The position numbers and the translations under genes were made by a program. DNA of 64,000 nucleotides from positions 2,542,001 to 2,606,000 of the forward strand of contig NZ_CP060696.1 in assembly GCF_014467055.1 (NCBI RefSeq), in the 5' to 3' direction. Each line of letters opens with the position of its first letter. Positions within the stretch are counted from its first letter, which is position 1. The stretch comes from Caproicibacterium amylolyticum (GTDB taxonomy: Bacteria > Bacillota > Clostridia > Oscillospirales > Acutalibacteraceae). This document shows, piece by piece, positions 36,336-45,241 of the stretch. Below the pieces are notes generated by a model that saw nothing but the letters and a program-made list of their open reading frames with translations, did not search any database and had not been told where the DNA came from.

Positions 36336-37529
36336 TTATTTCGTTTTCGGGCGTGCAGCCGCAATCATACCGGCCTCGCTCTTCATTTTTGCCGCTTCTG
36401 TATCAGCAGGCGGCGCGGCGGGCGTTACCTTTGCAGTCCCGCCTGCATTGGTCAGCTCCTTTTCCCGGTTTACAAGATAATTTTTTCCGGCCGCCTGTGC
36501 CTGTTCCAGTACGCGAAAAGCAAGCTGTTCCGCTGTGCAGGCCGTTTTCCCGTACTTTGCTTCAGCGACAAGTGCTGCATCCCCGATGCTGGGTGCAATT
36601 TTATCAATCGCTTCCAAGCGTTCCCGCTCGCGCTGGGCAGCTTCCTGCGCCGCGTTCTGCGTGTCTGGTACAGTCGGTTCTGCTGTCAGTTTCGCAGCAT
36701 CCCGTGCATTCCCTTCAATCTGCGCCACAATGTCCGGGTATTTTTCCCTCAGTTCTTTTTCGTCCATAATGACCTCCTCGGTTTTTTCTGCGGGTTTTCC
36801 CGCATTTGCTATATTTCCAGTGGCAGAAGCCACAGGATGGCTCATAATGTGGATTCTTTCTGGCAGATGCAGCCCGTTTACATTGTGCTGAATCCCGTTT
36901 ACCATTAGCACGCTGCCGGAAAGCAACATCTGCACCGGATTTCCCTCCAGCATTTCATCCGCAAAGCCGTTGTCGATTGCCTCCTGCCCCACCATCCATG
37001 TTTCGCGGGACATCATATTGCGAAGCGTATCGGTGTCAGTGCCGGTTTTCGCGGCGTAAATGGCGGCCACCGCACGCTCGTTTGCATCCACGCTTTTCTG
37101 AATCTGTTTCAGGTCAGGCAGGCCGTAATAATCGGACAACCCAACCTTAACGCCGTGAATCATCACCATACTGCCGGGCATGACGCTGACCGTATCCCCT
37201 GCGCACATAATGACACTTGCGGCGCTGGCTGCCATGCCCTCCACAATCACGTTCACTGCGCCGGTTAATTGTTTTAAAGCATTATGAATTGCAATGCCGG
37301 TATACAAATCGCCGCCGCAGCTATTGAGCCGGACAGTTACTTTTCCCTTGCCCTTCACCTGCTCCAAATCGTTTAGGAAGCCTTCCGGCGAGATGTAATT
37401 ACCCGGTTCCGGCTCCCCAGTCCACCAGTCAATCGGCTGGCTGCTGACTACATCTCCATACAGAGTGATTTCTCCCTCATTATCTGATACAGAAGCAACG
37501 TTCCAAAACTTTTTAATTGGTTTCGGCAT
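36336..37529 (-). CDS. ClpP-like prohead protease with scaffold domain
   Basis: About 397 residues from ATG 37529, overlapping the portal gene. VRLNSCGGDLYTGIAIHNAL, EGMAASAASVIMCAG (catalytic Ser) and MVMIHGV (catalytic His) are ClpP/S14 motifs. The C-terminal third is charged and helical (KELREKYPDIVAQIEGNARD), probably an internal scaffold. Confidence 0.9.
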   Translation of the reverse strand: MPKPIKKFWNVASVSDNEGEITLYGDVVSSQPIDWWTGEPEPGNYISPEGFLNDLEQVKGKGKVTVRLNSCGGDLYTGIAIHNALKQLTGAVNVIVEGMAASAASVIMCAGDTVSVMPGSMVMIHGVKVGLSDYYGLPDLKQIQKSVDANERAVAAIYAAKTGTDTDTLRNMMSRETWMVGQEAIDNGFADEMLEGNPVQMLLSGSVLMVNGIQHNVNGLHLPERIHIMSHPVASATGNIANAGKPAEKTEEVIMDEKELREKYPDIVAQIEGNARDAAKLTAEPTVPDTQNAAQEAAQRERERLEAIDKIAPSIGDAALVAEAKYGKTACTAEQLAFRVLEQAQAAGKNYLVNREKELTNAGGTAKVTPAAPPADTEAAKMKSEAGMIAAARPKTK

Positions 37530-39099
37530 CTGCTGTTCCCCCTTTGCTCGTTTCTGCTGGTACATTTGCGGCTTGCAGCATGGCGTTTTCCCGCTGCAAA
37601 ACCTCCACATTCTGTTCGTACTGCGTGCCATTCAGCCGCATAGCCGACTGCGCACGCGTGCTGTATCCATTTTCATTTGCCATCTGTTCTGCCTGTATTT
37701 CCTTGAGCGGGTCAAGCTGTCCCTGCGTCGGCCCGATCCAGTCCGCACCAAGCCATGCCTGCCGAATGCGTGGGTCGTTAAAAAATCCGGGTGCGGCAAT
37801 GCGTCCTCTTGCCACTGCTTCTGTCAGCCACAGTGCATAGGCAGGCTGGCAGAAATCCGAAACAAACCAAGTGCGCCGCATTTTAAAGGCTTTCCATGCT
37901 TCCAGCATGGCCGCCCGGCTGGCGGAATAACTGCTGTTGAACTGTTTGAGCAGCAAATCTGCCGGAACTTCCAGTGCTGCGCCTACCTGTGTTGTGATTG
38001 CTTTCATGAATGCGTCAAAACCGCTATTCGGCCGTGTTGGGTTGGTAGAGTTGATGGTTTCGCCGTTCTGCAGCACATTAACCACACCCGGCCCCATTTC
38101 GTATTCGTTTTCATCATCTGAAATTTGTTCATCCTGCGGAATCGGCTCATTAAACGGCATTCCGGCGGCAGGGGCTTCCTTTTGGATCCAAACGGTGAAA
38201 AAGGACTCAATGACCGCCGCCATCAGCTCGCTTTCGGTGTAGCGCCGCAGCTGTAAAAGTGGCTCAATAACCGGTGCAAGGTAAGAAACGCCGCGGTACT
38301 GGTCAGGCCGCTCGCTGTCCATGATATGCAGGATATTCGGCAGGCCGGTTTCTGCGCCGTATGCTTCCACGCGCGTCCATTCGGACGGCTTTGGCAGCAG
38401 TTCATCCGGGTACTGGTTACAAATCCAGTACGCCACAATTGCGCCGGAACGAGAAACCTCCACACCGTCATAAATGGCATTGCCGTTTTCCGGGTTTTTG
38501 CCGTCTGTGATGCGCATCATGACGGGGGTTCCGCTGTGCAGTGCGTATTTTGTACAAATCCGGTCAGCCTCAATGATATGTAACCGCAGGCTATAGGGCG
38601 AAAAGAGTGTTGGCTGCTCGGCTTGTACCACCGCGAAACAGTCACCGGAAGCAAGCCAGGAAGCAAGTGCCAGCTGCTGCATGGCGTAAAAATCATTGAC
38701 GCCGGTCGCATCACAAGCGTGTTTGTTTTCTGCCCACAGTGCAAATTCCGCATCTGTAGCATTTTGCCAAGCTGCCGCCTGCTCTGGTGTCATGCCCAGC
38801 AGTTTGTAATCAATTCGGCTTTTTAGCCGCAGACCGGTGCCAACCACATTCGTGCGGTTCGTTACCACTGCGCTTTTTGCCACAGGTGAAGACATGGTCA
38901 GGATTCTGCCGCGCTGGCGCAGGGTTGCATTGTTCCAGTCAATATCCTCATGTGGGCTACCGGACTGCGCTGTAAAACCTTTGAGTGCCTTTTTTCGGTA
39001 CGAAGCGCCCGCGTCACTGTATCCTTTGTTCTGCATATGGGTGTAATATTGGCTGGCGGCGCGGGCTGCCTGCCGCTGATATTTCCATTTGTCAAACAC
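37513..39099 (-). CDS. phage portal protein, lambda gpB family
   Basis: 528 residues: RQAARAASQYYTHMQNKGYS, NRTNVVGTGLRLKSRIDYKL, SGDCFAVVQ, and RGVSYLAPVIEPLLQLRRYT are typical of lambda-type portals. The C-terminus (TSKGGTADAETN) is hydrophilic. The portal forms the DNA entry ring. Confidence 0.93.
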   Translation of the reverse strand: MFDKWKYQRQAARAASQYYTHMQNKGYSDAGASYRKKALKGFTAQSGSPHEDIDWNNATLRQRGRILTMSSPVAKSAVVTNRTNVVGTGLRLKSRIDYKLLGMTPEQAAAWQNATDAEFALWAENKHACDATGVNDFYAMQQLALASWLASGDCFAVVQAEQPTLFSPYSLRLHIIEADRICTKYALHSGTPVMMRITDGKNPENGNAIYDGVEVSRSGAIVAYWICNQYPDELLPKPSEWTRVEAYGAETGLPNILHIMDSERPDQYRGVSYLAPVIEPLLQLRRYTESELMAAVIESFFTVWIQKEAPAAGMPFNEPIPQDEQISDDENEYEMGPGVVNVLQNGETINSTNPTRPNSGFDAFMKAITTQVGAALEVPADLLLKQFNSSYSASRAAMLEAWKAFKMRRTWFVSDFCQPAYALWLTEAVARGRIAAPGFFNDPRIRQAWLGADWIGPTQGQLDPLKEIQAEQMANENGYSTRAQSAMRLNGTQYEQNVEVLQRENAMLQAANVPAETSKGGTADAETN

Positions 39100-39110
39100 G
39101 GCAGTTCACC

Positions 39111-39365
39111 TCACAGGTCGCGCGGAATGACACCTATCGCCTTGCGTGCATAGCCGCCGTTTCGCGCCATTGCTTCCAGCCCGTCAATTTCAGCTTCCAA
39201 CTCTTTGATGGCAGCGCGAACTTCGGAAAGTGCCGCATCATACCGCTGCAGGTTCCTGCCGCCGATACCATAGGCTTTTACACCGCCGGTCAAAATGTCT
39301 GCTTCTTTTTTGCGGTACAGTTCAAGCCGGATTTTTTTATCGGCAACTTTTTCTGTAATCGTCAT
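39111..39365 (-). CDS. DUF6148/gpW-like head-tail protein
   Basis: 84 residues from ATG 39365 (GGAGG just upstream). KKIRLELYRKKEADILTGGV and YGIGGRNLQRYDAALSEVRA match small DUF6148/gpW-type proteins between terminase and portal genes. Confidence 0.8.
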   Translation of the reverse strand: MTITEKVADKKIRLELYRKKEADILTGGVKAYGIGGRNLQRYDAALSEVRAAIKELEAEIDGLEAMARNGGYARKAIGVIPRDL

Positions 39366-39375
39366 GATTTCCTCC

Positions 39376-41295
39376 TTACCAATCGTCAAACGGACTGTGC
39401 TTTTTCTTTTTGTGACGCTGTTTCGCGGTCTGTGGCCGCTGTGTGGGCGCTGCTTCCGCTCCCTGCAATGCTCGTTCTGCTGCATCCAAATCCGGGTTCA
39501 GCGTTTCAAATGCGGCAAGTGCATAGTTGCGGATGTCCAATGGCTCATTACGCTCATGCCCCGGCAGCTTTTCCCACCGCCATTTGGTTGCGCCGCCCTT
39601 TGCTGCGTGCATTGTCAGGTGCTCGGAAAGCAAACCAGAAAAATAACTTTCGTCATAACCCTCGCCCTTGGGAAAATGGCAGTAATTCCGCCCCGGCTTC
39701 TGCACTTTCAGGTTCGCCATAATGGCCGCCTTGCCCGCGCTGACACCGATTGTGTACAAATAGCACTTTGTTCGCTTCTGCGGGTCGTGCGGGTCGATTG
39801 CAACCTGTGTCGGCGGCTTCGTGTAGGGTGCGCTGTCCTGATTGCTGCCCTTAATCGCGAAAACGCGCTTTGTAGAACGTTTCCACGTCTGTTCGTACAC
39901 ATTTCGGGTAAAATGCCCGCCGCTGTCCACAAAAGTACAAGATACGCGAAGTGTTTTGCCGTTTTCAAATTCGTAATCATGCTCAATGACGCCATCCAAA
40001 CGCTCCCAAACCTCTTCTGTGTCCGGTCTGCCAAGGATAATTCCTTTGTGAATTCCCCACGTTTCCCCGCGGCGGCCATGCCCAAGCACTTCATATTCCA
40101 GCCGGTCATCCTGTGTATCCACACCGCAGGTCAGCACCAGCACACCCTCCGGCAGCTCTGCACCGTAATCCTCCCGGCGCGCCAGCAGGGTATCATCCGT
40201 TACCAGGTCGCCGCGGTCTTCCCAAAGCTGACCAAGAATCGTGTTGTACACAACCTGCAGCTTCATGGGGTCATTTTTGGCCATTAAAAATTCCATGACA
40301 ATGCGATTCCATGTCATGGACGCCCACGGACTGGAAAAAGCATTCAGCCAAAAGGACCGCACGCCGGAAGCCAGTGCATCCGGGTTTTCCGCCACCCACT
40401 TGGCGGGCTGGTGCTTCATGGTACGCTCATCACTCAAGCACCCGCAGGAGGGACACGCCCAGCCGACCGAAGTAACGGAATACACTGGCTTGCCCGCCAC
40501 CTGTTTTGTTTCGTACTGGAATTTGATATTGTCAAAAACGATGTCATGCCACGCGCCGCATTCCGGGCACTGCCGCATATACCGTTCCTGCGTTCCCTCG
40601 TAAAACGCAGATTCAATATTGCTGTGCCCTTTGACGGTCGGCGTGGAAACTTCGATGGACTTCGCATTGTAAAACGTAATCTGCCGGGCAGCGCCCAGTT
40701 TCCACGGGTCACCCTCATCCCCCGCGGATGCCGCCCACCGGTCACGTTCGTCGCCGATCAGGTACCGTGCCGGAGTAGATGCCAGTGCGGAAGCGCTGTT
40801 GCTGCCGGTAATGGTCAGCATTCCGCCGGGAAAGCTCTTCTGCAAAATTGTTTTGGTTTTTCCCTCACTCATGGCACGTACTTTCCGGCGCAAAACCGGC
40901 GTGCTTTGAATCATCGGCCCAATACGCAGGCGGGAAAATTTGCGGGCATCCTCCAAAGTGGGTTGTACCAAAATGGCAGTGCCGGGGTCCTGATCCATGA
41001 TGTATCCCAGCACATTCAGTTCCATTTCGGATTTACCGACCTGTGAACTTGCTACCATGACAATGCGGCGAATATGCGGGTCTGTAAAACAGTCCATGAT
41101 TTCTTTCAGATAAGGGGTTCGGCTGGTGCGCCATGCGCCGGGTTCTGCGCTGCTGGATGTCAAAATTCTGTATTTGTCTGCCCACTGGCTGACAGTGAGA
41201 TTTTCAGGCGGACGCAGCTGCCGCAGAATTGGACGGATTGCGTTATTCAGGCGCTGCACGCCTGATTTATTCGCTTTCTTCCTCATCTTCGGCAT
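39376..41295 (-). CDS. terminase large subunit, GpA family
   Basis: About 639 residues from ATG 41295. LTVSQWADKYRILTSSSAEP and the ATPase strand RIVMVASSQVGKSEMELNV (Walker A-like) lead to nuclease-domain motifs VLTCGVDTQDDRLEYEVLG and CTFVDSGGHFT. It also has a zinc-ribbon-like CPECGAWHD ... CPSCGC. It packages DNA in the cos-type lambda manner. It overlaps the small-subunit gene end. Confidence 0.93.
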   Translation of the reverse strand: MPKMRKKANKSGVQRLNNAIRPILRQLRPPENLTVSQWADKYRILTSSSAEPGAWRTSRTPYLKEIMDCFTDPHIRRIVMVASSQVGKSEMELNVLGYIMDQDPGTAILVQPTLEDARKFSRLRIGPMIQSTPVLRRKVRAMSEGKTKTILQKSFPGGMLTITGSNSASALASTPARYLIGDERDRWAASAGDEGDPWKLGAARQITFYNAKSIEVSTPTVKGHSNIESAFYEGTQERYMRQCPECGAWHDIVFDNIKFQYETKQVAGKPVYSVTSVGWACPSCGCLSDERTMKHQPAKWVAENPDALASGVRSFWLNAFSSPWASMTWNRIVMEFLMAKNDPMKLQVVYNTILGQLWEDRGDLVTDDTLLARREDYGAELPEGVLVLTCGVDTQDDRLEYEVLGHGRRGETWGIHKGIILGRPDTEEVWERLDGVIEHDYEFENGKTLRVSCTFVDSGGHFTRNVYEQTWKRSTKRVFAIKGSNQDSAPYTKPPTQVAIDPHDPQKRTKCYLYTIGVSAGKAAIMANLKVQKPGRNYCHFPKGEGYDESYFSGLLSEHLTMHAAKGGATKWRWEKLPGHERNEPLDIRNYALAAFETLNPDLDAAERALQGAEAAPTQRPQTAKQRHKKKKHSPFDDW

Positions 41296-41824
41296 CTTCC
41301 TGCAGCTCCTTCTTGCCCAGTCGACTGCGTACACGCTCCCTGAATTTTACCGGGTCATACTGGTAGGTGCTCAAATGCTCCAAAATGGCGCACGCTTCTT
41401 TTCGGATGCTATCCGCGCAGGTGGCTGGTTCACTTTCTTGTGACACTTCCACCGCTATCCGTCCCGGCAATGAAAGAAATGATGTACGCACTTCATCTGC
41501 AAAATCCTCCATCATGGCCTGCACATCTTCCGACCTGTGCATTTCTCCATTTAATTCCTGCCACTCCATGTCAGCGATATTCGCTTTCGCTGTTTTGAAG
41601 CGCACTTCCTGCTCCAATTTCTCCGTTTCAAGGTTATTGTCCTCTTTGCTGCCGTTTCGCTCGGAAACGAAATTTATGTACGCTTGAACAGCATCCGAAA
41701 TTGAAAATTTTCTTCGCTTTCCAACCATTTCATAAGGCAGGGTTCCGTCCTCCACCATTTGCTGCACGCGGCGGGCAGAAAGCCCGAGAATATGGGCGAT
41801 TTCGGATGTTCCAACCAGTTCCAT
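41267..41824 (-). CDS. terminase small subunit, Nu1-like
   Basis: 185 residues. A winged-helix start (VGTSEIAHILGLSARRVQQM, GTLPYEMVGKRRKFSI) followed by a coiled coil with EVRFKTAKANIADMEWQELN is the Nu1 pattern. It binds the cos region next to the large subunit. The C-terminus is very acidic (EDAEDEEESE). Confidence 0.85.
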   Translation of the reverse strand: MELVGTSEIAHILGLSARRVQQMVEDGTLPYEMVGKRRKFSISDAVQAYINFVSERNGSKEDNNLETEKLEQEVRFKTAKANIADMEWQELNGEMHRSEDVQAMMEDFADEVRTSFLSLPGRIAVEVSQESEPATCADSIRKEACAILEHLSTYQYDPVKFRERVRSRLGKKELQEDAEDEEESE

Positions 41825-41973
41825 CTGCGCGATAAAATCACCCCCAAACTTTCATTTTTCTGAAACCGCAAAACGCGAAACGAAATCACCAATTTTTCCA
41901 GTTCAAAAAATTTGCGTTTTCTGGGCTCGCAAGCACCGCAGGCAAAAATATTTCCGTCACAGTACCTACGGCA

Positions 41974-42561
41974 TTATTTCATTGCATTTTTTACATTGTT
42001 GTCCAATCTTTTTCCAATTTCCTCATTCAAACGCTTCTTAACCTGCGGCATCACGCGGTCACTGCCCACCATCTGCGGCACAGACAAAGTCTTGACCGCT
42101 TTGATTGGCAGGCGGCTGTTCCCTACACGCTTGAATGGAATGGATGCACTACCACCAAGGAACACATTGCTGCCTAATGTTTTCTTCTGCCCTTTGAACA
42201 CAGCCGCCTTGACCGTATACTTGCGCGGTCTACCTCCGGGCTGACTGGCTGGCCGGGAACGTGGTGTCATACCGAAGTGTGTAGGTGTCAGCACCCGCCC
42301 GCTGTATACCAGCTGTAGGTTGTCAATGGTTTCACCGCGCACAGAAATGCTTCCGGCTTTTGCACCCTTGCCCGCCGGATTGACTTCCCCTTTCTTAATG
42401 CCGTACACTGCAGCAACCTCTTGACTCACCCAGCCCGGCGCACGGCTTCGAATGTCGCTGACCGTGCGCTTCACTGCTTTTTCTCCGGCTGCTTTGATGC
42501 TCTTCAGATTTTTTTGAACCTCTTTGAAATTTTTAATTTGCGCTTTGATTGTACTGCCCAT
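41974..42561 (-). CDS. minor tail protein Z-like
   Basis: 195 residues from ATG 42561. MGSTIKAQIKNFKEVQKNLK, VSDIRSRAPGWVSQEVAAVY, SGRVLTPTHFGMTPRSRP and a basic C-terminus fit the GPZ/minor tail Z family. It is unusual to find it upstream of the terminase genes. The longer frame to 42,690 runs through the tRNA-like sequence and is not used. Confidence 0.7.
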   Translation of the reverse strand: MGSTIKAQIKNFKEVQKNLKSIKAAGEKAVKRTVSDIRSRAPGWVSQEVAAVYGIKKGEVNPAGKGAKAGSISVRGETIDNLQLVYSGRVLTPTHFGMTPRSRPASQPGGRPRKYTVKAAVFKGQKKTLGSNVFLGGSASIPFKRVGNSRLPIKAVKTLSVPQMVGSDRVMPQVKKRLNEEIGKRLDNNVKNAMK

Positions 42562-42582
42562 GCACATCACCCCATCTTGTTT

Positions 42583-42653
42583 GGTGGGAACTCTGGGAGT
42601 CGAACCCGGTGCGGTGTGCAACGCTGCACCCGCCGTGCGCCATGCCAGTTCCC
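42583..42653 (-). other. tRNA-like sequence without an anticodon arm
   Basis: 71 nt. A 7-bp acceptor stem GGGAACT/AGTTCCC, a T arm with a canonical TTCGACT loop (4 of 5 stem pairs), discriminator A and CC at the 3' end. The middle 37 nt fold as one hairpin around TGCAGCGTTGCA and give no 7-nt anticodon loop. Confidence 0.5.
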
Positions 42654-42693
42654 ATATAAGCAACGCCGTTAAGATACAGCAGCGTTGCAATTT

Positions 42694-43446
42694 TTAGGAG
42701 GACTTTCCTTCTTGTAATCTTTTTATGCGGCTTTCCGCTGTGTGGTAATAAGCATTGTCCAGCTCAAACCCAGTGTAGTGCCGCCCGGTTTGAATGCAGG
42801 CGGCGGCCGTTGTACCACTGCCCATGCAGCTATCCAGCACCAGTTCGCCCGGATTGGTGTAAGTGCGAATCAAGTATGCAAACAGTGCAACAGGCTTTTG
42901 TGTCGGGTGCAGGCCGCGCTCACACTTAATCTCAATCAGCTGGCGTGGATAGTGTGTAATGCAGGTTTCCGTGTCGTGTTCCAGATGTCCGGTGATTTTA
43001 TAGGCACTGTCTCCGTGCGCAGGGTTGTGCTTGCCTCGGACTTTGATTGGCTTGTCCAGCACAATGATGCCCTGCGGATTATACACCGGCGCACGCTTAT
43101 AAAATACGCACACCTCTTCGATACAGCGCAATGGTTGGTGCTTGGCAAACGTAAATCCTGTGGAACAATTCTTTGCCCAGTACCAGCAATACCGGAATAG
43201 CTTTTGCTGACTGGAAATCAGCTTTGTGGTGAACGGCTGGCAAGCTGTCAGGCAGATGGCACCGCGCTCCTTAATCACGCGCAAGTATTGCGCCCAAAGC
43301 TGGTCAAATGGCAAGATGCTGTCCCACCGGCAATCCGTCACCCCATACGGCAGATCTGTGAGAATCATATCCACGCTATGGTCCGGGATTCGCGCCATCC
43401 CCGCGATACAATCCTCGTTGTAAATATGGTCAATGTAATTTTCCAT
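42694..43446 (-). CDS. site-specific DNA methyltransferase, phage
   Basis: 250 residues. The catalytic motif IV is DLPY (in MILTDLPYGVTDCRWD), and motif I is LVLDSCMGSGTTAAA near the C-terminus, as in beta-type N6-adenine/N4-cytosine enzymes. No restriction partner is near, so it is probably an orphan enzyme that protects phage DNA. Specificity unknown. Confidence 0.9.
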   Translation of the reverse strand: MENYIDHIYNEDCIAGMARIPDHSVDMILTDLPYGVTDCRWDSILPFDQLWAQYLRVIKERGAICLTACQPFTTKLISSQQKLFRYCWYWAKNCSTGFTFAKHQPLRCIEEVCVFYKRAPVYNPQGIIVLDKPIKVRGKHNPAHGDSAYKITGHLEHDTETCITHYPRQLIEIKCERGLHPTQKPVALFAYLIRTYTNPGELVLDSCMGSGTTAAACIQTGRHYTGFELDNAYYHTAESRIKRLQEGKSS

Positions 43447-43522
43447 GCGTCCCCTTTCTGGAGACCCGCACGGGTAGCAAAAGGGGCAGGCTTAAAACCT
43501 ACCCCTCAATTCCTTGATTACA

Positions 43523-43957
43523 CTATACCGCATTTTTAGTAGGACAAAAAAGGACATGTAATGCTTGCCCATGCAGCCGAATGATATGGCGAAACGTATA
43601 ATTCATACTGACTGCAATTTGTTCAAACGTCATTCCATCTATGTAGCGCATCTTCAGCACCATGCGTAATGTTGCATTTGGCACAGTGTTGATTGCCGCT
43701 GTGACTTCATCTCTTTCTTTACACTGTTCCATAATCTCATGGTTGATACTTGATTCCACTGCGCTGATTCTTTCGACTGCGTCCTGCACACGGTTGCCGC
43801 TGGGTGTTCCCGGCGGCATGGGCGATATCCGCTGTGTGACTTTCTCTGCTTTTGCCCGCCACCGCGCCTGTTCATCATACAGGCGACTCAACTCCGCTTC
43901 GGATTTGCGGAATCGGGACAGCCAACTAATTTTCTTCTGATTCTCTGGTGTTGCCAT
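43523..43957 (-). CDS. ArpU/sigma region 4-like late regulator
   Basis: 144 residues. N-terminal coiled coil (SWLSRFRKSEAELSRLYDEQ) and C-terminal region-4-type HTH (MVLKMRYIDGMTFEQIAVSM, NYTFRHIIRLHGQAL). DUF1492/ArpU-type proteins control late phage transcription. Position just before the packaging genes fits. Confidence 0.8.
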   Translation of the reverse strand: MATPENQKKISWLSRFRKSEAELSRLYDEQARWRAKAEKVTQRISPMPPGTPSGNRVQDAVERISAVESSINHEIMEQCKERDEVTAAINTVPNATLRMVLKMRYIDGMTFEQIAVSMNYTFRHIIRLHGQALHVLFCPTKNAV

Positions 43958-43971
43958 ATAAAATTCAGCTC

Positions 43972-44232
43972 CTATACTTCATCAATGTTTGTAAGATACG
44001 CTAAGCTTCGCCCTGCCTCCCGCTTTACTTTTTTCTCCACTCCTTCCAAAAATGCGGCTTCAAACTGCCTGCGCTCTGCATCGGAAAGCGGGCACCAGTC
44101 CGGCACATGCAGGTAATTGCGCTTATAACGCTCATAGATTGGCCGCACCTGCGGGTGATTGACATTTACCTGATATCCCCACGGATTGTGCTGCAGACGC
44201 TGGCCGGTTTCCGCTGTGTCATTATTTCTCAT
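43972..44232 (-). CDS. small phage protein, unknown
   Basis: 86 residues: NPWGYQVNVNHPQVRPIYER, YLHVPDWCPLSDAERRQFEA. It overlaps the end of the DUF3102 gene. No family recognised. Confidence 0.7.
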   Translation of the reverse strand: MRNNDTAETGQRLQHNPWGYQVNVNHPQVRPIYERYKRNYLHVPDWCPLSDAERRQFEAAFLEGVEKKVKREAGRSLAYLTNIDEV

Positions 44233-45241
44233 TGCTCAAGCTCTGGCTGTAACCATCAAGCAGCTTTTTAAGCGCAGCACGCAATTTGCCCGCGGTTTCA
44301 GGTACATTCTCTCCTGCCTGCCTAATGAGTGCTTTCATGCTGTTTATATTTACCTGCAGGTTTTCAAAATAGACGCTGAATTTTTCGACTTCGGGAGTTG
44401 TAACCGCTAATTTCTTTTCGGCTTTTTCTTTTTCAGCGGCGGCATCTTTAATTTTTGCCGCATACTCACGCTTTACTTTTGCAAGTTCCTGTTTGGCTTT
44501 TTCTGCCGCCTTTTCCGCTGTGTCTTTATCAAGAGAGAGCTGTGACGCTTTTTCTTCGTATGCAGCCTTTATCTTTTCTTCTGCCTCGACCTGTAGCTTT
44601 TTCAGTTCTTCCGGCGACGGACCGGCAGGTTTGCTGTTTTCAAGCTGGGTTTTCAGACTTTCAATTTCTTCCGCCGCATCCTTGACTGATTTTTTAAGCG
44701 ACTCGTTTTCTTCGGCTTTTTTGTCTGCATCCAAGCATACCCTGTCTATCTTTGCATTGAGGCTATTGATTTGCACTGCCTTATCTGCTGCAGATTCTTC
44801 TGCCTTTTTCTTATCGGCTTCCGCCTGCTGGCGCGCTTTGATGGCCTCCTGCAGCTGGCGTGCCGTCATATCCTCCACATTATTTTCCTTCACAAATTCG
44901 TCGCGGTCCTCTTCCGGCAGGGCAAAAAGCGCCACGGCTTGGCTATACGTCAAATTCCGAAACGTTTGGGATTTTGCCTCCCCCGAAAAGAGATTGACCT
45001 GCTCATCACCGTATTCCCGTGCAATCCGCATCAAGTTGTCCGCTGTGGACTGGCTGTAATCCACCTTTTCTTTGAGCCAGTCTGTCCAGTTGCCGTGCGG
45101 CACCAGTTCCTTCGCCTCCTGCAGGCGGCGACCAATTTCCACACTGGACGCAAGCATGATTTTTCGGGTCTGTTCTTTGATAGTATTGATTTCTGCCGCG
45201 ACAACCTCTGCATCACGTACCTGTACCATTTCATTGTTCAT
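44222..45241 (-). CDS. DUF3102 protein with long coiled coil
   Basis: 339 residues. The N-terminal 120 (SVEIGRRLQEAKELVPHGNW, VDYSQSTADNLMRIAREYG) are DUF3102, often linked with DNA-binding phage or plasmid proteins. Residues 130-290 are a long coiled coil rich in K/E/A, and the C-terminus is a small helical domain. Function unknown. Confidence 0.85.
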   Translation of the reverse strand: MNNEMVQVRDAEVVAAEINTIKEQTRKIMLASSVEIGRRLQEAKELVPHGNWTDWLKEKVDYSQSTADNLMRIAREYGDEQVNLFSGEAKSQTFRNLTYSQAVALFALPEEDRDEFVKENNVEDMTARQLQEAIKARQQAEADKKKAEESAADKAVQINSLNAKIDRVCLDADKKAEENESLKKSVKDAAEEIESLKTQLENSKPAGPSPEELKKLQVEAEEKIKAAYEEKASQLSLDKDTAEKAAEKAKQELAKVKREYAAKIKDAAAEKEKAEKKLAVTTPEVEKFSVYFENLQVNINSMKALIRQAGENVPETAGKLRAALKKLLDGYSQSLSNEK

